Assembly: GCA_027923505.1 (NCBI GenBank)
Contig: BROI01000004.1
Span: forward strand, 62,001 to 126,000
Reading direction: 5' to 3'
DNA: 64,000 bases
From: Mayamaea pseudoterrestris
Taxonomy: Eukaryota; Bacillariophyta; Bacillariophyceae; Sellaphorales; Sellaphoraceae
This document shows, one piece after another, positions 50,191-61,625 of this stretch. The notes below the pieces were generated by a model. The model worked only from the letters and a program-made list of their open reading frames with translations. It did not search any database and had not been told where the DNA came from. The position numbers and the translations under genes were made by a program. Within the stretch, counting starts at the first letter, position 1. The number at the start of each line of letters is the position of its first letter.

Positions 50191-52731
50191 ATGTCAACAG
50201 CAGCAGCAGCAACAACACCAGCCGACGACGAACAGCACAAGCCGTCCCATGTCATTGCCAAGACGTATTCCGCGCTCGGCAAGGCGAGCATGACGTTTGA
50301 CGAATTCAAAGTGGCGCACGCCGCCTCCGTCAAGGACCCCGTTTCGTTCTGGGCCAAGCAAGCCACGGAGCGACTCGACTGGTACGTTCCCTTTACCAAG
50401 ACACTCTCGGGTGACTTTTCTGGCGACGTGTCGTGGTTTGAGGGAGGTAAACTGAACGTTTGCTACAATTGCATTGATCGGCACGTACTGGCGGGTAAGG
50501 GAGACCAAGTGGCCATGGTGTGGGAGGGAGACGAGCCTACAAACGTCGTCAAATTAACCTATTTGGAAGTTCAACGCAAGGTTTCGCAGATTGCAAATGC
50601 ACTAAAATCGCAGGGAGTGAAAAAGGGAGATGTTGTTACCATTTACATGCCCATGGTACGTTCGTGTAAGGGTAATTTACGAGAGGGAAGTGTGACAGCG
50701 ACTCCGTAATACTCACTCAAATAACACTTTATTATTCCTCGCCCATTAACACACAGATCCCCGAACTCCCCATGACAATGCTTGCCTGCGCCCGCATTGG
50801 TAGTCCACATTCCGTCGTGTTTGCCGGATTCTCCGCCGAGGCGCTGAGCCAGCGCGTTTGCGCCGCCAACAGCAAGTACTTGGTGACGGCGGACGTGGGC
50901 ATGCGTGCCGGCAAGTCGATTGCGCTCAAGGAGATTGTCAATGAAGCGCGGACGCACAATCATTGTGAACAAGTATTGGAAAAGGTCTTGGTGTTTGAGC
51001 ATTCGTACGACAAGACGATGGAAGCTGCGCCATATGACATGAAGCCAAAGGATGTTCGCATGGATGTGCTTGTTGCTGGCCAGCGGCCGTGCTGTCCGCC
51101 AGAGTGGGTTGACGCGGAGGATATTCTGTTCTTGCTTTACACATCTGGTATGTGGAGTCAAGCAGGAAGTGATTGACTGCTTTCGAACATACATCGCTGA
51201 CTCACGACGTCGCTTCATATTTTCAGGTTCCACTGGTACACCCAAGGGACTAGTCCACACAAGTGGTGGATACGCATTGTTCGCTGCATTCACCACGCAG
51301 ACTAGCTTTGCCTTGGAGGAAGGAGATCTCTTTGCGTGTGTGGCGGACTGCGGATGGGTAAGTCAGATTCTGTTTTTAGGTGGAGTGTGCGGGGACAGCA
51401 GCCCTGCTTGATCACTTGGAAAGACTCAACAGTTAACTTCATTCTGCAGGTAACTGGTCATTCGTATGTCGTGTATGGACCGCTTTTGAATGGTTCCACA
51501 ACGTTCCTCTTTGAGAGTACACCTGTTTATCCAGATCCTGGAAGATACTGGGATATGATTCAGCGCCACAAGATTACTCAGTTCTACACTGCCCCAACTG
51601 CAATTCGCTTACTGATGCGCTATGGCGACGAGTACCCTGCAAAGTACGATACGTCGTCGCTGAAGGTCTTGGGTTCTGTCGGCGAGGTATGTTACCAACC
51701 TTACAAGCTCTGCAAATAATTTCTATATGCTCGTAACCGCACTCATATGTATTTCTTTTTTTCATTCAGCCAATCAATCCAGAGGCTTGGCGCTGGTACT
51801 ACGAAGTTGTCGGTAAGAGCAAGTGCACAGTTGTCGACACGTACTGGCAGACGGAGACTGGCGGACACATTGTTACAAATCTGCCAGGCATTACACCCAT
51901 GAAGCCTGGTTCCTGCACACTACCTATGTTTGGGATTGAGCCTGTTGTCTTGGATCCACTCACTGGGCATCCATCGGAAGATGTTGATGAACATGGCAAC
52001 ACCAAAGGTGTGATGGCCATTGCGAAGCCTTGGCCGGGTATTGCTCGGACCTGCCTCGGCGATCATGGACGCTACATGAAGACGTATCTTGATGTATATC
52101 CAGGATATTATTTCACGGGCGACTCGGTGTTGCGCGACGCAGATGGGTTTCATTTTATCATAGGCCGTGGTACGTACCAGCAGCATCTTTTTTGTTGTCG
52201 CTTTGACAAGACGGTGTTATCAGCTAATGATATCTGCTTCCCGATCAGTCGACGACGTAATTAACGTCTCAGGTCATCGAATTGGCACGGCAGAAGTAGA
52301 GAGCGCTCTCGTGCTGCACGACGATGTTGCACAAGCGGCTGTTGTCGGAAAGCATCATGATATCAAGGGCCAAGCAATTGCGGCATTCGTCATGCTTGTC
52401 GAAGGAAAGGAAGAAACGCCTGAACTGTTAAAGGAGTTGAACCTTTATGTCTGCCGCGAAATTGTAAGTTAGTTGAATTCTTTTGTGCTGCTCTGCGTGT
52501 TGTGTGCTGTTCCTTACGGTTGCTTTTTCCATGTTGCAGGGTAAATTCGCAGCACCCGATCTCATTATTGTTGCTCCAAGCTTGCCTATGACTCGTTCCG
52601 GAAAAATCATGCGTAGAATTCTGCGCAAAATAGTTTGTGGCGAAGCCGATCAGCTTGGCGACATTTCCACCCTTGCTGATCCGGGCATTGTGGCATGGAC
52701 TCTTGAAAAATGGAGCACGATTCCGAACTAA
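50191..52731 (+). CDS. ACS: acetyl-CoA synthetase (AMP-forming)
   Basis: Seven exons: 50191-50655, 50757-51147, 51227-51357, 51450-51686, 51770-52169, 52249-52463, 52540-52731. All junctions are GT-AG and in frame, giving 676 residues. The N-terminal ACS domain has [20 protein letters not shown]. The P-loop-like [20 protein letters not shown] spans the exon 2/3 junction. [16 protein letters not shown]-like and [20 protein letters not shown] motifs follow, with [37 protein letters not shown], and the acetylation-site motif [16 protein letters not shown] near the C-terminus. It converts acetate, ATP and CoA to acetyl-CoA. No obvious plastid or mitochondrial presequence is seen (the N-terminus is Ala/Thr-rich), so a cytosolic location is likely. 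Confidence 0.97.
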
Positions 52732-52843
52732 ATGAAAATAAATAAGTACACAACCTGCAGATTATCAAATTATGTAGCTAAATTCAATAATGTCAGCTAA
52801 GACTCACATAAATTGCACACTTGCCAAGAATACGAAACTCAAA

Positions 52844-55064
52844 TCAGACTGCGACTACCAAAGTATCTGATGTTGACTTGCTTTCTCGCTTGCTCTTGCG
52901 ATCCTTCTTCTTGCCGCCTTCACTTTTACGCCGCTTCTTCTCTGCTTTTATAGCAAGTGAACTACTGTCTTTGTTTCGCGCGGAGCGTTTTGGTGTTTCG
53001 GGAGCAGTCGTTTGCGCCTTTCCTTTGCCGCCTCGCATGGGCGATGCGGGCATGGCCTTCTTCGTAGCAGCTTTCGGAGTCTTTTTGTCTTCATCGTCGG
53101 TGTCATCATCACTCACAGAAGAGCTGTCATCGCTCTTGTCAGGCTTTTTCGCCGCGACGGTAGACTTGGACATGGCCTTCTTGGTGGTGACAGTAGGAGC
53201 TGAATTGCCGTCTTCATCCGTATCGTCGTCACTAGCTGTCAATCTGCTGGCATTCTTGTCGACTGCTTTTAATGTAGGCTTTACATCCTTTACCGATTCG
53301 CTGTCAGTCGAAGACGACTCTGAATCACTGTCCTCGCCCACCGTGTTAGCCTTGCTGTTTTTACTTGAGACGGAACCATCCTCATCAGCAGTCTTTCCCT
53401 TCTTTGCTGGTGACTTGGCAGTCTTTTGATTCGCGGCCGAGACTTTCGTTCCCTTGGCCTTTGCTGACGTTATTTTACTACTATCTCCTTTCTTCTCCGT
53501 TGCTTTGGCAGTTGGCTTGACAGAGTCTCCATCCGCTTCTGCCTTGGAATTGGCAAAGGCCATTTTGTCATCCTCGTACTTGTCCTTGGCATCCTTGGCA
53601 GCAGCGTTGTACTTTTGCTTTTCCTCCGTCGACAGCTTCCCCCATGCTTCCGAAACTATCTTTGTCAGCTCGCCAAACGACTTTTCCGGATGACTATTTT
53701 TCAAACCAGGCCGCGTTTCATTACAAAATGCAATGTATGCGGTCATTGGCTTTTTCGGAGCGTCTGGGTCCTTCTTTTGTTTCTTTTTCTTCGGCTTGTC
53801 CTGTTCGTCATCCGAAGCGTTACTGCTCGGAACATAGGTCTCCATTTCGGCACGGTAGCGCTCATGGTCCTTGTCTGACATTTGTTGGTACTTTTTCTTG
53901 TCCTCATCGGAAAGCTCCTTCCACGCCATGGCAACTTGTTTCGTCTGCATTGAAAAACGCCAGCGAGTGAAAAGACTTTTTTCAAAAACGTTATAAAGCG
54001 TAAACACACTAAATGATTTCACTTACATGAAACTGCGCACTCTCATCCGGCTGCTCGCGTCGACTTTCCGCCATTTTTTCGCCAAAGAAGCAATTGTAGG
54101 CACTCTGCGGCCCCTTTGGCAGCTTTGGATCCTTTTTCTTCTTGCCATTCTTTGGCAGTACAATGTCATTGGCGACTGGCTCCTCCAACGTGCCAGCGTC
54201 GGGTGTCGAAGTTGCGGAATCGACAGCGTCCTTTGTCTTCGTGCTTGCTGCCTTGTCCTGTTTCTTTGTTTCCTTGTTTGGCTCGTTTTGCTTTGATTCA
54301 GCTTCACCTTCTTCCTCGGCCTTTGTCTCGGTTGCAGCCTTTTGCCTTTTCTTTTTTGTTGCGGTATTGGATTGCGAAGCTGCAGCAGCAGCAGCAGCAG
54401 CAGCCCGCTTGTTGGATGCTGCTGCTGCTGGATGCATTTCCTCCTCCTGCTCCAACGCTTCCGTCAAAGTTGCATAGTTCACGGAGCGATCCACGTGAAA
54501 CGTAGTATCATCATTCTTGCACCAAAGATGCGTCGTGCAAGTACTTGACGAAATCGCGTCGCGTCCAATGACGCCAGTGTCTTCCGTCATGATGAAAATG
54601 CGCGTCGCATGCTCGGATCCGTTCTGATCAATGGCCACCAGCACATGCTCCCACACGGAATCCTGTAGACTGCAAGTGACTCCTCGCTCCTGTAAGTCAT
54701 CGTCATGTTTTCCAATCTTGACGGACACGGTCAATTGCGGCACTTGTGCGGGAATTTTCGTCTTACAGTCGCCGAGCAGCACCAGCATGTGACGCATGCC
54801 GCCAAAGTCCAGCAGGCAGCAGCCACTGCCGCGCGGCACGGCCCGCCGCGCCATGCGCAGTAAAAAGTATGGCGTGTACTGCAGCGTCTGGAGTAGCCAG
54901 TCGGAGATGGAAACGAGGCGATTGTTTTGTTGCGTCTTGTGGATCGTCGTGTTGATGACGCGTAACGTGTTGGTGCCTGGATAGTGTTCGTCGGGAGCGA
55001 GCTGCGCGCCAACGAGAAAAAAGTCTCGGCCAAGAGTCTTGTGAGGAGGAGGTTCAGTTGTCAT
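52844..55064 (-). CDS. two-HMG-box nuclear protein with uncharacterised N-terminal domain
   Basis: Two exons, 55064-54027 and 53944-52844 (GTAAGTG...CAATGCAG, phase 0), give 712 residues. The splice falls inside HMG box 1: LPKGPQSAYNCFFGEKMAES ... SAQFH continues TKQVAMAWKELSDEDKKKYQ. Box 2 is complete: DAPKKPMTAYIAFCNETRPG ... FGELTKIVSEAWGKLSTEEK. The N-terminal ~220 residues form a separate folded-looking domain (FFLVGAQLAPDEHYPGTNTL, LQYTPYFLLRMARRAVPRGS, VWEHVLVAIDQNG) that I do not recognise. A poly-Ala stretch broken by SNKR follows. The C-terminus has acidic Ser-Asp repeats (SDDDTDEDG, SDDDTDDED) between Lys-rich spacers with TKKAM repeats, likely CK2 sites. HMG-box proteins bend DNA in chromatin. 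Confidence 0.88.
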
Positions 55065-55330
55065 GGTATATGATGACAATGATGGATTAAATACAAGTAC
55101 TGTAGCAATGGATCTATACAAGGGGTTTTGACGCTGCAGCTGCTTCGCTCGTTTGTGGAGTGGCGGTGCTTGTGAAAGATTCGTTTCCAAGTGTCCTACC
55201 GGTACAGACATTATTTACGTTGCGTCAGCGAAAACAGCTGCGAACGACTCGCTTGATCGCTTGATCGGCAGCCTCATCGCGCAAACACCGTCCATCATTT
55301 TTGTGCTCCCTTGTATACATCATCGCTATC

Positions 55331-57566
55331 ATGCCGCGCCGCAAGCGCACATGTTTGGATTGTCAGCATTCCTACATTGCAACTAGCCTGCTGGGTGATG
55401 GTTTCGAATGCGAACATTGTGCGCGGCAAACTGTGGAAACGTGCCGGCTTGTACCAACTGCTCATGCTTTTTCGTCGTCATGGTCACCTCACATGGACGC
55501 CGCAGCAGCGGAATGTATTCATGAGGAGCAGCCAAACAAGTATGCGGCGTCTGAAACTACTGTGTTACGAAACGTTGGAAACGATTCCAATGATGCAATG
55601 CTCGATGGTCCAACCTCCGAAAACGACGTTACAGCTCCAGCTGCGATCAAGTCTGCCGACTCGCATGATGACTATGACATCGAACATGACTATGACGACA
55701 GAAGCGAGGCAGCCGATGACTTGCACTGCACGCAGATTATAGATATAGTTGACAGCGATGACAAAGAGGAGGACAAAACGGAGGAGGACGACGACGACGA
55801 TCAACCGCTCGTGCTTCTCGTCCAGCCGCCAGCCAAGGAAACGCCGACATACGAGGAACAAACTACAGCAAACGCACTTGAAAGTCAGCCTCAGAAACCG
55901 ATGTTTGTCTATGACGTTGACGACGACGAAGAGGATGACGTGGACAAGGAAAGAGGCAGGGTAGACGACGACGATGCAGATGATGACGACAACTTGCTCA
56001 TTGCGATTGGAACGAACCAAAACAATGACCTTTCATTCTGCAACGTTTGCGGAGTTTCTTTGACTCATATTAGTACTGGCTGGAAGGGTCGATTGCATCA
56101 CATTAAAAGGTGCGCTAAGAAACATCAATACACGGCCAAGGAAGCTAGCTACAATGATGACTTTGAATTGTTTGAGCAAAATGAAGTTCCGGTGACAAGC
56201 GACAATAAGGTATCTACTGCCAATCCTTACGCGAAACCAAACGCTTGGCACGGAAACGACGCCTCGCTGGCGCAGGCTCAAAGTGCTACTAATAAACTTC
56301 CATCAGCCTTTCAAACGCTCATGGCTGGCGCTCGCCGCGCTGCCAAGATTCAAAAAATCAAGGCAATGTCGCCTCCAGCGAAAGGCAAACGACCGCAGCG
56401 AAGATGGGGCGGCCGACCAGCGGTCGACTACTCGCAGCGAGAATGCCCCGCGTACAAGAAAATTTTCAACACTGACTTTGTCGTGGACGGCTTTCACTAC
56501 GCCAAGAGCTCGCTGACGCAAAACTACTTTCTAACGCACTTTCATTCCGACCACTACGGAGGCATTACCAAAACATGGAACGTTGGTACAATCTACTGCT
56601 CCATTGGCACTGCCAATCTTGTCAATCAGCAGCTCGGCGTCGACCGCCAGTACCTTCATCCACTGCCCATGGACACGGCTGTCGTTATCGAAAGTCGCGG
56701 CAGGCCAATCACAGTAACACTGATTGACGCCAATCACTGTCCCGGTGCCGTCATGTTTCTCTTTCACGTCTGCAGTCGCAACATACTTCACGTGGGCGAC
56801 TTTCGCTGGAACCGCGAAACCATGCAGGCGCAACTAGCGCTAAAGCCGTTTATGAATGCCACAGAGAGAATCGACGACTTGTACCTTGATACAACCTACT
56901 GCGATGCCAAGTATGACTTGCCGACGCAGCGGGAGGCGATTCAAGCGGCAATTGAAGTAGCAACGAGGGAAGTTGAGAGCGCCAAGCAGTCGAAGAAGAA
57001 GCTGCTCATGCTCTTTGGCGCATACACCATAGGTAGGTTGCTTATCGATTACAAGGCTCTCCGTAAGCTGATAATAAAACTCACAAAATACTATTCAAAT
57101 ATTAACAGGAAAGGAAAGGATATACTTGTCCGTCGCAGCAAGCCTTGGCTTGAAGGTATACGTTGACTCGAGGCGCATGAGAATATTAAAGTCACTAGAC
57201 TGGAAGAACGACGAGCTATCACAATTGACCACAAAGGCAAGCGAAACATGTCTATGGGTCGTGCCTTTGGGACACATTAACATGAAGAAGCTCGAAGACT
57301 ACGTAACAACGCGCACAGGAAGTTTTGACCGCGTCGTTGGTTTCCGGCCTACCGGGTGGTCGCATACGAAGAAGGGCAGCGGCATAGTGACGTCCAATAG
57401 TCGCGGTCAAATAGCAGTCCACAATGTTCCTTACTCGGAGCACAGCAGTTTTCCTGAGTTGCTGGACTGTCTAGTAAATTTGCGGCCAAAGAGAATAATT
57501 CCCACCGTGTCCGTCTCGAAAAGCCAGCAGCAACTTGATCTATTGCTGAAGAACTGGACGCGTTAA
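55331..57566 (+). CDS. DCLRE1A: DNA cross-link repair nuclease SNM1A/DCLRE1A (metallo-beta-lactamase/beta-CASP)
   Basis: Two exons, 55331-57032 and 57109-57566 (GTAGGT...TTAACAG; junction codon GGA in YTIGKERIYLSVAAS), give 719 residues. An N-terminal Cys cluster (CLDCQHSY ... CEHCARQT) resembles a small zinc ribbon. A long acidic linker (EEDDDDD, DDDEEDDVD) follows. At ~235-265 there is a UBZ4-type finger (FCNVCGVSLTHISTGWKGRL ... HIKRCAKK). The nuclease core starts with YFLTHFHSDHYGGI (HxHxDH), LIDANHCPGAVMFLF and ILHVGDFRW, and ends with beta-CASP motifs such as VVGFRPTGW and VPYSEHSSFPELLDCL. YxxSxA-like IYLSVAASLGLKVYVD is present. It is a 5' exonuclease acting in interstrand cross-link repair. 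Confidence 0.95.
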
Positions 57567-57587
57567 TAAAGGCTAAAACACAGGCCT

Positions 57588-60500
57588 CTAAACTGAAAAT
57601 TTATTATGCTTCGTGGTTATTGGCACAGCAACTGTAGTGTATTTTGGTGCCGAGCTGGCTTTAAACATATCGTGCATTGACGAGACTTTCAGTTGCAAAA
57701 GAGCAGGCGCAAGTACAGTGTCGTCTTCGAAATAGCTCAGATTTAGTTCAGGGTATCCATTTATGACGCCAGGTCGGGTAGGAAGGGCGACCATAGATAC
57801 AATAAACGAATCGTCTTCTTTCCTGTCGACGATGCCTTCGCATTTTCCACAAAGAATCCATGCGGTTAAATCAGCGACAACCTTGTAAGCAATTACACCA
57901 CGCAAGCCAGCAATAACACTAAGATCCCCTTCAAACAAAATGTTAATTGGTTCCATGGTCAATCCAAACGAAGCTGAAGGCGAAACCTGAACAGGTATCG
58001 GGACAGCATCCGGCAGCCACTTTGCAGCAGTCGACTTCTTGAAACGTAATATGAACTCTTCTTTGTAAATAGTCGGCTGCGCGTCTTTAAAATCCACGAC
58101 GAGACATGAAGCATTATTCAGGTCATCATCTTCTGTCACTTCACAGTTGAAAGCAAAAGTTACTTGCTCGCCGGGTCCCAAGCGCTCATTTGCCAAGTTA
58201 GAATTCAAATCTCCATCCTGTGCAAGCTTTAAGTAAGAGGGCAAAGTCATAGTCCATGCATTTATAACTAAAGAAACAGGAATATTGTTTTGAAGGGTCA
58301 CGTGCGCCGTGGCCATGGTGCGTGAATGATATGATATCCCTTTGCTTTCCACCGTCAACGCTTGCTTAGCGAGCACCGTTACTTGCTTTTCCAATGTGTG
58401 TTTTTCAAAACATTCGTTGCACTCATCATTGCTGTCCCTTTGATTCCCTTTTACCAAAGGGGCTTGATACTGCGACGTCACTGTGACCTGAAATGAACCT
58501 AAACACTGATCTGTCATGCCTTCTGGCGCAGCATCACATTTGACGACAGCCCTGGTGTTCACCGTCTCGCCGGGCTGACACAAGTCGAACATGGTGTCGC
58601 ACGATTGGATCCATTCTCCCGCCTCTTCGCCATCGCCGGGTCGTAAGAAAGTTAGTGCGCCATTGCAAGTAAGTTTCATTGATGCTTCCTTCACCATGTC
58701 GACACCAGCACTGAACGATATCGTCACTTGTTGCACGTGGCCAGGAAGAAGGTACTCGGGTGAAATCGAAACAGAGTGGGTGGGCGAAGCAGGTAGTACG
58801 TCGACTCGCACTGTTGGACGCTTTAGCTGTTTGCAGGTGTATGAGAACCGAGTGTTGTGCCACTTCACCGAAACGGACGCGAGAACAAACTGTCCAGTTG
58901 ATCTTGGGTACCAATCGATCGAGAACTCGTTTTTACCAGGGCTTACTTTTAGAGGGCCTGATATACGTAAGACTTTCATTTTGTCTCCGTCAAAATCAAG
59001 CGCCCCAGAAGACTTAGATTCTTCAATTTTTGAGACGTATGCACGGAAGGGGACAACATCAACCGATATCTCCTGGACCTCAATACCTATCGGAAGCGCA
59101 CTGTGCAAAGTGATTCTCAAACTCGCTTTGTCTCCAACGACGTACACCATTTTAAGTGTATCGCGGTTTGAAGCATGTCTTACAGATAGCTTCTGTCCGT
59201 CCAAGCCTAGCACTGGATCAAACAAAGGCAGCGATGAGAACCTTGGGCGCGAATTCAAGCTGCTGCGCAAAACTGCCTCTAAGTCACGTTGTAGTGTCTC
59301 CAACGCCATCGATGGCGCTGCTTTCGCAATAGCCGGACTAAAGCATCGGACAAGCGTGTTAAAATAGTCATCTGCGATACAAATCTTTCGCTGGAATGAC
59401 GCCAAGTGGAACAGTACCAAAAAACCGGTGTTCTCCCACTTGTCTTTGGCGTAAACGCCGGACGCCGCACGGAGGGCTAGCGTCGCCCTTAGCAAATCTT
59501 TCCTATACACATAGATACCTGCCATATCGATTGCAATGCGCGCCGCAGATCGATGTCGCTCAGCCGATCGGTTCGTTGCTTCAACGACCTTCAGCAAGTC
59601 GAGGTAGCCGCTAAGATATGAGTCTTTTGTATCGATACAGTCGAGTAATGCATTGCCGGAGGGAGCGGTCACAGCTGGCAGAGATGATTCAGATTCCCCT
59701 TCCTCGTCGTCGTCGTCCTCTTCGTTCAACGCTGATTTGGCAGACATGGGAGTCCAAGGCGCCCATGCATCGTTCATTTCATGAGTGAGCACGTGACATT
59801 GACTGTGAATCGGATTTTCCGACAACTTTATGTCTCCCAGTTTCAAAAAACGCGATCGAGCAAAATTCAGAAGCTCACAAAGGCAGCACGCGAGTGCACG
59901 GTCAGCTTGACTGGTCACTTTCGGACCATCATGCTCCATGACGCTCACCGATTCAGTGTCGTCGGCGTAAAATCTCTCACATGCTTTCTTCACATCCCAG
60001 CAAAACTTGAATGCCCAACTTTCAACTTCTACCAAATCGACTTTGTTAGTCAAGTCCTTTACAAGGTCTCGTTTGAATTTATACATAACCTGAACGAAAG
60101 ACAAGCAACGCTCAACCACCTCCATGGGTCTCTTAACTTTCAATGATAATTCAGTCTGACGGGCAAAAATGTATTGCTGAATGATATGAGCAAGTGGTTG
60201 AAGATCTTTCACCGACCGAAGCCGCTTTCGGAAGGCAGTCGGGTCTCCAGACACGGACCCGTGCGTAAGTTGCGACTTGGAGGATTCGCCAGTTGTACTG
60301 AATGCAAAGAGTGCTCCACCCGATTTCGCTTTAACATTCGCTTTCATTTCAGGTATAATGGCTTGCAACTCATCGTACTGCAGAGATGCTTCTGCAGGAA
60401 TGTTGAGCTGCTGGTAGGAAAATGCAAGACTTTCCTTGACGAGAAAGAACGTCGAGTAATCAAACCGGTCAATAACAGGACTCGCTTGCTTTGCTGCTCC

Positions 60501-61625
60501 GCGTAGCTGATCCAATTTGCGCAGCTCTTCGTCATATTTTCTGCAACGCTCGCGAAAACCATTCACGACAGCTGTCCCCAGGCCCTTGAGAAATGCCGCC
60601 CACTCCATCTTCTTCAGTTCGACTGCTAGTTCGTCGTCAGATACATCGACCAGACTGCTCAGTTGACAGACAACACCAGCGGAAAAGTCATTTGAAAGCC
60701 GACGCATAATTTCCTTGTCGACGCGTGATAGGTAACTCATGAGCGATTGCTGACCACTCGAGGTGAAATCATCCATGTCCACGCTATCATTGTTGTTCGA
60801 CGCAACCGTCCCCGACGACGTTTCCTTTTCATCCTTGCTACCTTCTCGGGCAACCATGCGCTGCCGCGCCGACGCCCAGATACCTAGTTTTCCGCCTGGT
60901 CCCTTTGGTCCGTCTTCTGGATTCTTATTGTTGCCCGACGGCACAAACACAATCACGTACTGTGACTTGCTCACTTCCACGGCATCCTTGCCACCAACAT
61001 TGTACTTGGCGACGGCATCAATTTGACTCAAAAAGGCCTGTATGGAGGGTTTTACTCTCGTGCGGTAATGCTCCAAATTTTCGCAGGCTGCCAAGTAAAC
61101 GTGACAGTATGGGCCAAGGTGCCACTCACTGGCATCACCGCCCTGACCAGTCACGCTCCCCGTGTTTGCCCAAGGAATGTTACTATCCTCCGAAATGGAA
61201 ATCAAGCCACCCTGACTCCCCGTCATGTAGGTTTTGAGCATGAGACTGTCAATGACGCCATTGGCGCCGCTGCGAAAGTTTGTGTAAGGTACCTTTTTGA
61301 GCGTTGCATTGTACTCGGTGCGAAGAATGAGGGTCAACTTTTCATACAAGTCTAGCGCAGCCTTGGAGTTTGTCGCCGTTGGTGACGCCGAAAGCTGCAT
61401 GCTTTTGCTTGAAGCAGTTGGATCAATGAAGTTTACAATGGCATGTCGTAGAAACTCTGGGGTCGTTTCAAGCTGAATCTGCGCATCAGATGGTCCATAC
61501 TGATGCATGCGGAGGGCGGCAAATCCTTCGCCAAGCATGTCGAAAAAGGCACCATTATCGGAAGAAACAGGAGAAACGTCAAAGTTACTTGCTGAAGGCG
61601 AAGCGAGTGGCGTATTTTCCGTCAT
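57588..61625 (-). CDS. TRAPPC10: TRAPPC10/Trs130-like trafficking complex subunit
   Basis: 1,345 residues, intronless, ATG 61625. A conserved mid-region, FDYSTFFLVKESLAFSYQQL, followed by ASLQYDELQAIIP, matches the TRAPPC10 pattern F..FFL.KE.LA..YEQL...A..QYDEL. EWAAFLKGLGTAVVNGFRER with RCRKYDEELRKLDQLR upstream agrees with the segment before it. The N-terminal part ends FLSQIDAVAKYNVGGKDAVE and YVIVFVPSG. The C-terminal half has beta-sandwich (ASPA-domain) features (SVSISPEYLLPGHVQQVTIS, ITLHSALPIGIEVQEISVDV). TRAPPC10 is a subunit of TRAPP II, which activates Rab11/Ypt31-type GTPases at the Golgi. Only 21 bp lie between its stop and that of SNM1A, so the transcripts must overlap at their 3' ends. 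Confidence 0.87.
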   Translation of the reverse strand: MTENTPLASPSASNFDVSPVSSDNGAFFDMLGEGFAALRMHQYGPSDAQIQLETTPEFLRHAIVNFIDPTASSKSMQLSASPTATNSKAALDLYEKLTLILRTEYNATLKKVPYTNFRSGANGVIDSLMLKTYMTGSQGGLISISEDSNIPWANTGSVTGQGGDASEWHLGPYCHVYLAACENLEHYRTRVKPSIQAFLSQIDAVAKYNVGGKDAVEVSKSQYVIVFVPSGNNKNPEDGPKGPGGKLGIWASARQRMVAREGSKDEKETSSGTVASNNNDSVDMDDFTSSGQQSLMSYLSRVDKEIMRRLSNDFSAGVVCQLSSLVDVSDDELAVELKKMEWAAFLKGLGTAVVNGFRERCRKYDEELRKLDQLRGAAKQASPVIDRFDYSTFFLVKESLAFSYQQLNIPAEASLQYDELQAIIPEMKANVKAKSGGALFAFSTTGESSKSQLTHGSVSGDPTAFRKRLRSVKDLQPLAHIIQQYIFARQTELSLKVKRPMEVVERCLSFVQVMYKFKRDLVKDLTNKVDLVEVESWAFKFCWDVKKACERFYADDTESVSVMEHDGPKVTSQADRALACCLCELLNFARSRFLKLGDIKLSENPIHSQCHVLTHEMNDAWAPWTPMSAKSALNEEDDDDEEGESESSLPAVTAPSGNALLDCIDTKDSYLSGYLDLLKVVEATNRSAERHRSAARIAIDMAGIYVYRKDLLRATLALRAASGVYAKDKWENTGFLVLFHLASFQRKICIADDYFNTLVRCFSPAIAKAAPSMALETLQRDLEAVLRSSLNSRPRFSSLPLFDPVLGLDGQKLSVRHASNRDTLKMVYVVGDKASLRITLHSALPIGIEVQEISVDVVPFRAYVSKIEESKSSGALDFDGDKMKVLRISGPLKVSPGKNEFSIDWYPRSTGQFVLASVSVKWHNTRFSYTCKQLKRPTVRVDVLPASPTHSVSISPEYLLPGHVQQVTISFSAGVDMVKEASMKLTCNGALTFLRPGDGEEAGEWIQSCDTMFDLCQPGETVNTRAVVKCDAAPEGMTDQCLGSFQVTVTSQYQAPLVKGNQRDSNDECNECFEKHTLEKQVTVLAKQALTVESKGISYHSRTMATAHVTLQNNIPVSLVINAWTMTLPSYLKLAQDGDLNSNLANERLGPGEQVTFAFNCEVTEDDDLNNASCLVVDFKDAQPTIYKEEFILRFKKSTAAKWLPDAVPIPVQVSPSASFGLTMEPINILFEGDLSVIAGLRGVIAYKVVADLTAWILCGKCEGIVDRKEDDSFIVSMVALPTRPGVINGYPELNLSYFEDDTVLAPALLQLKVSSMHDMFKASSAPKYTTVAVPITTKHNKFSV

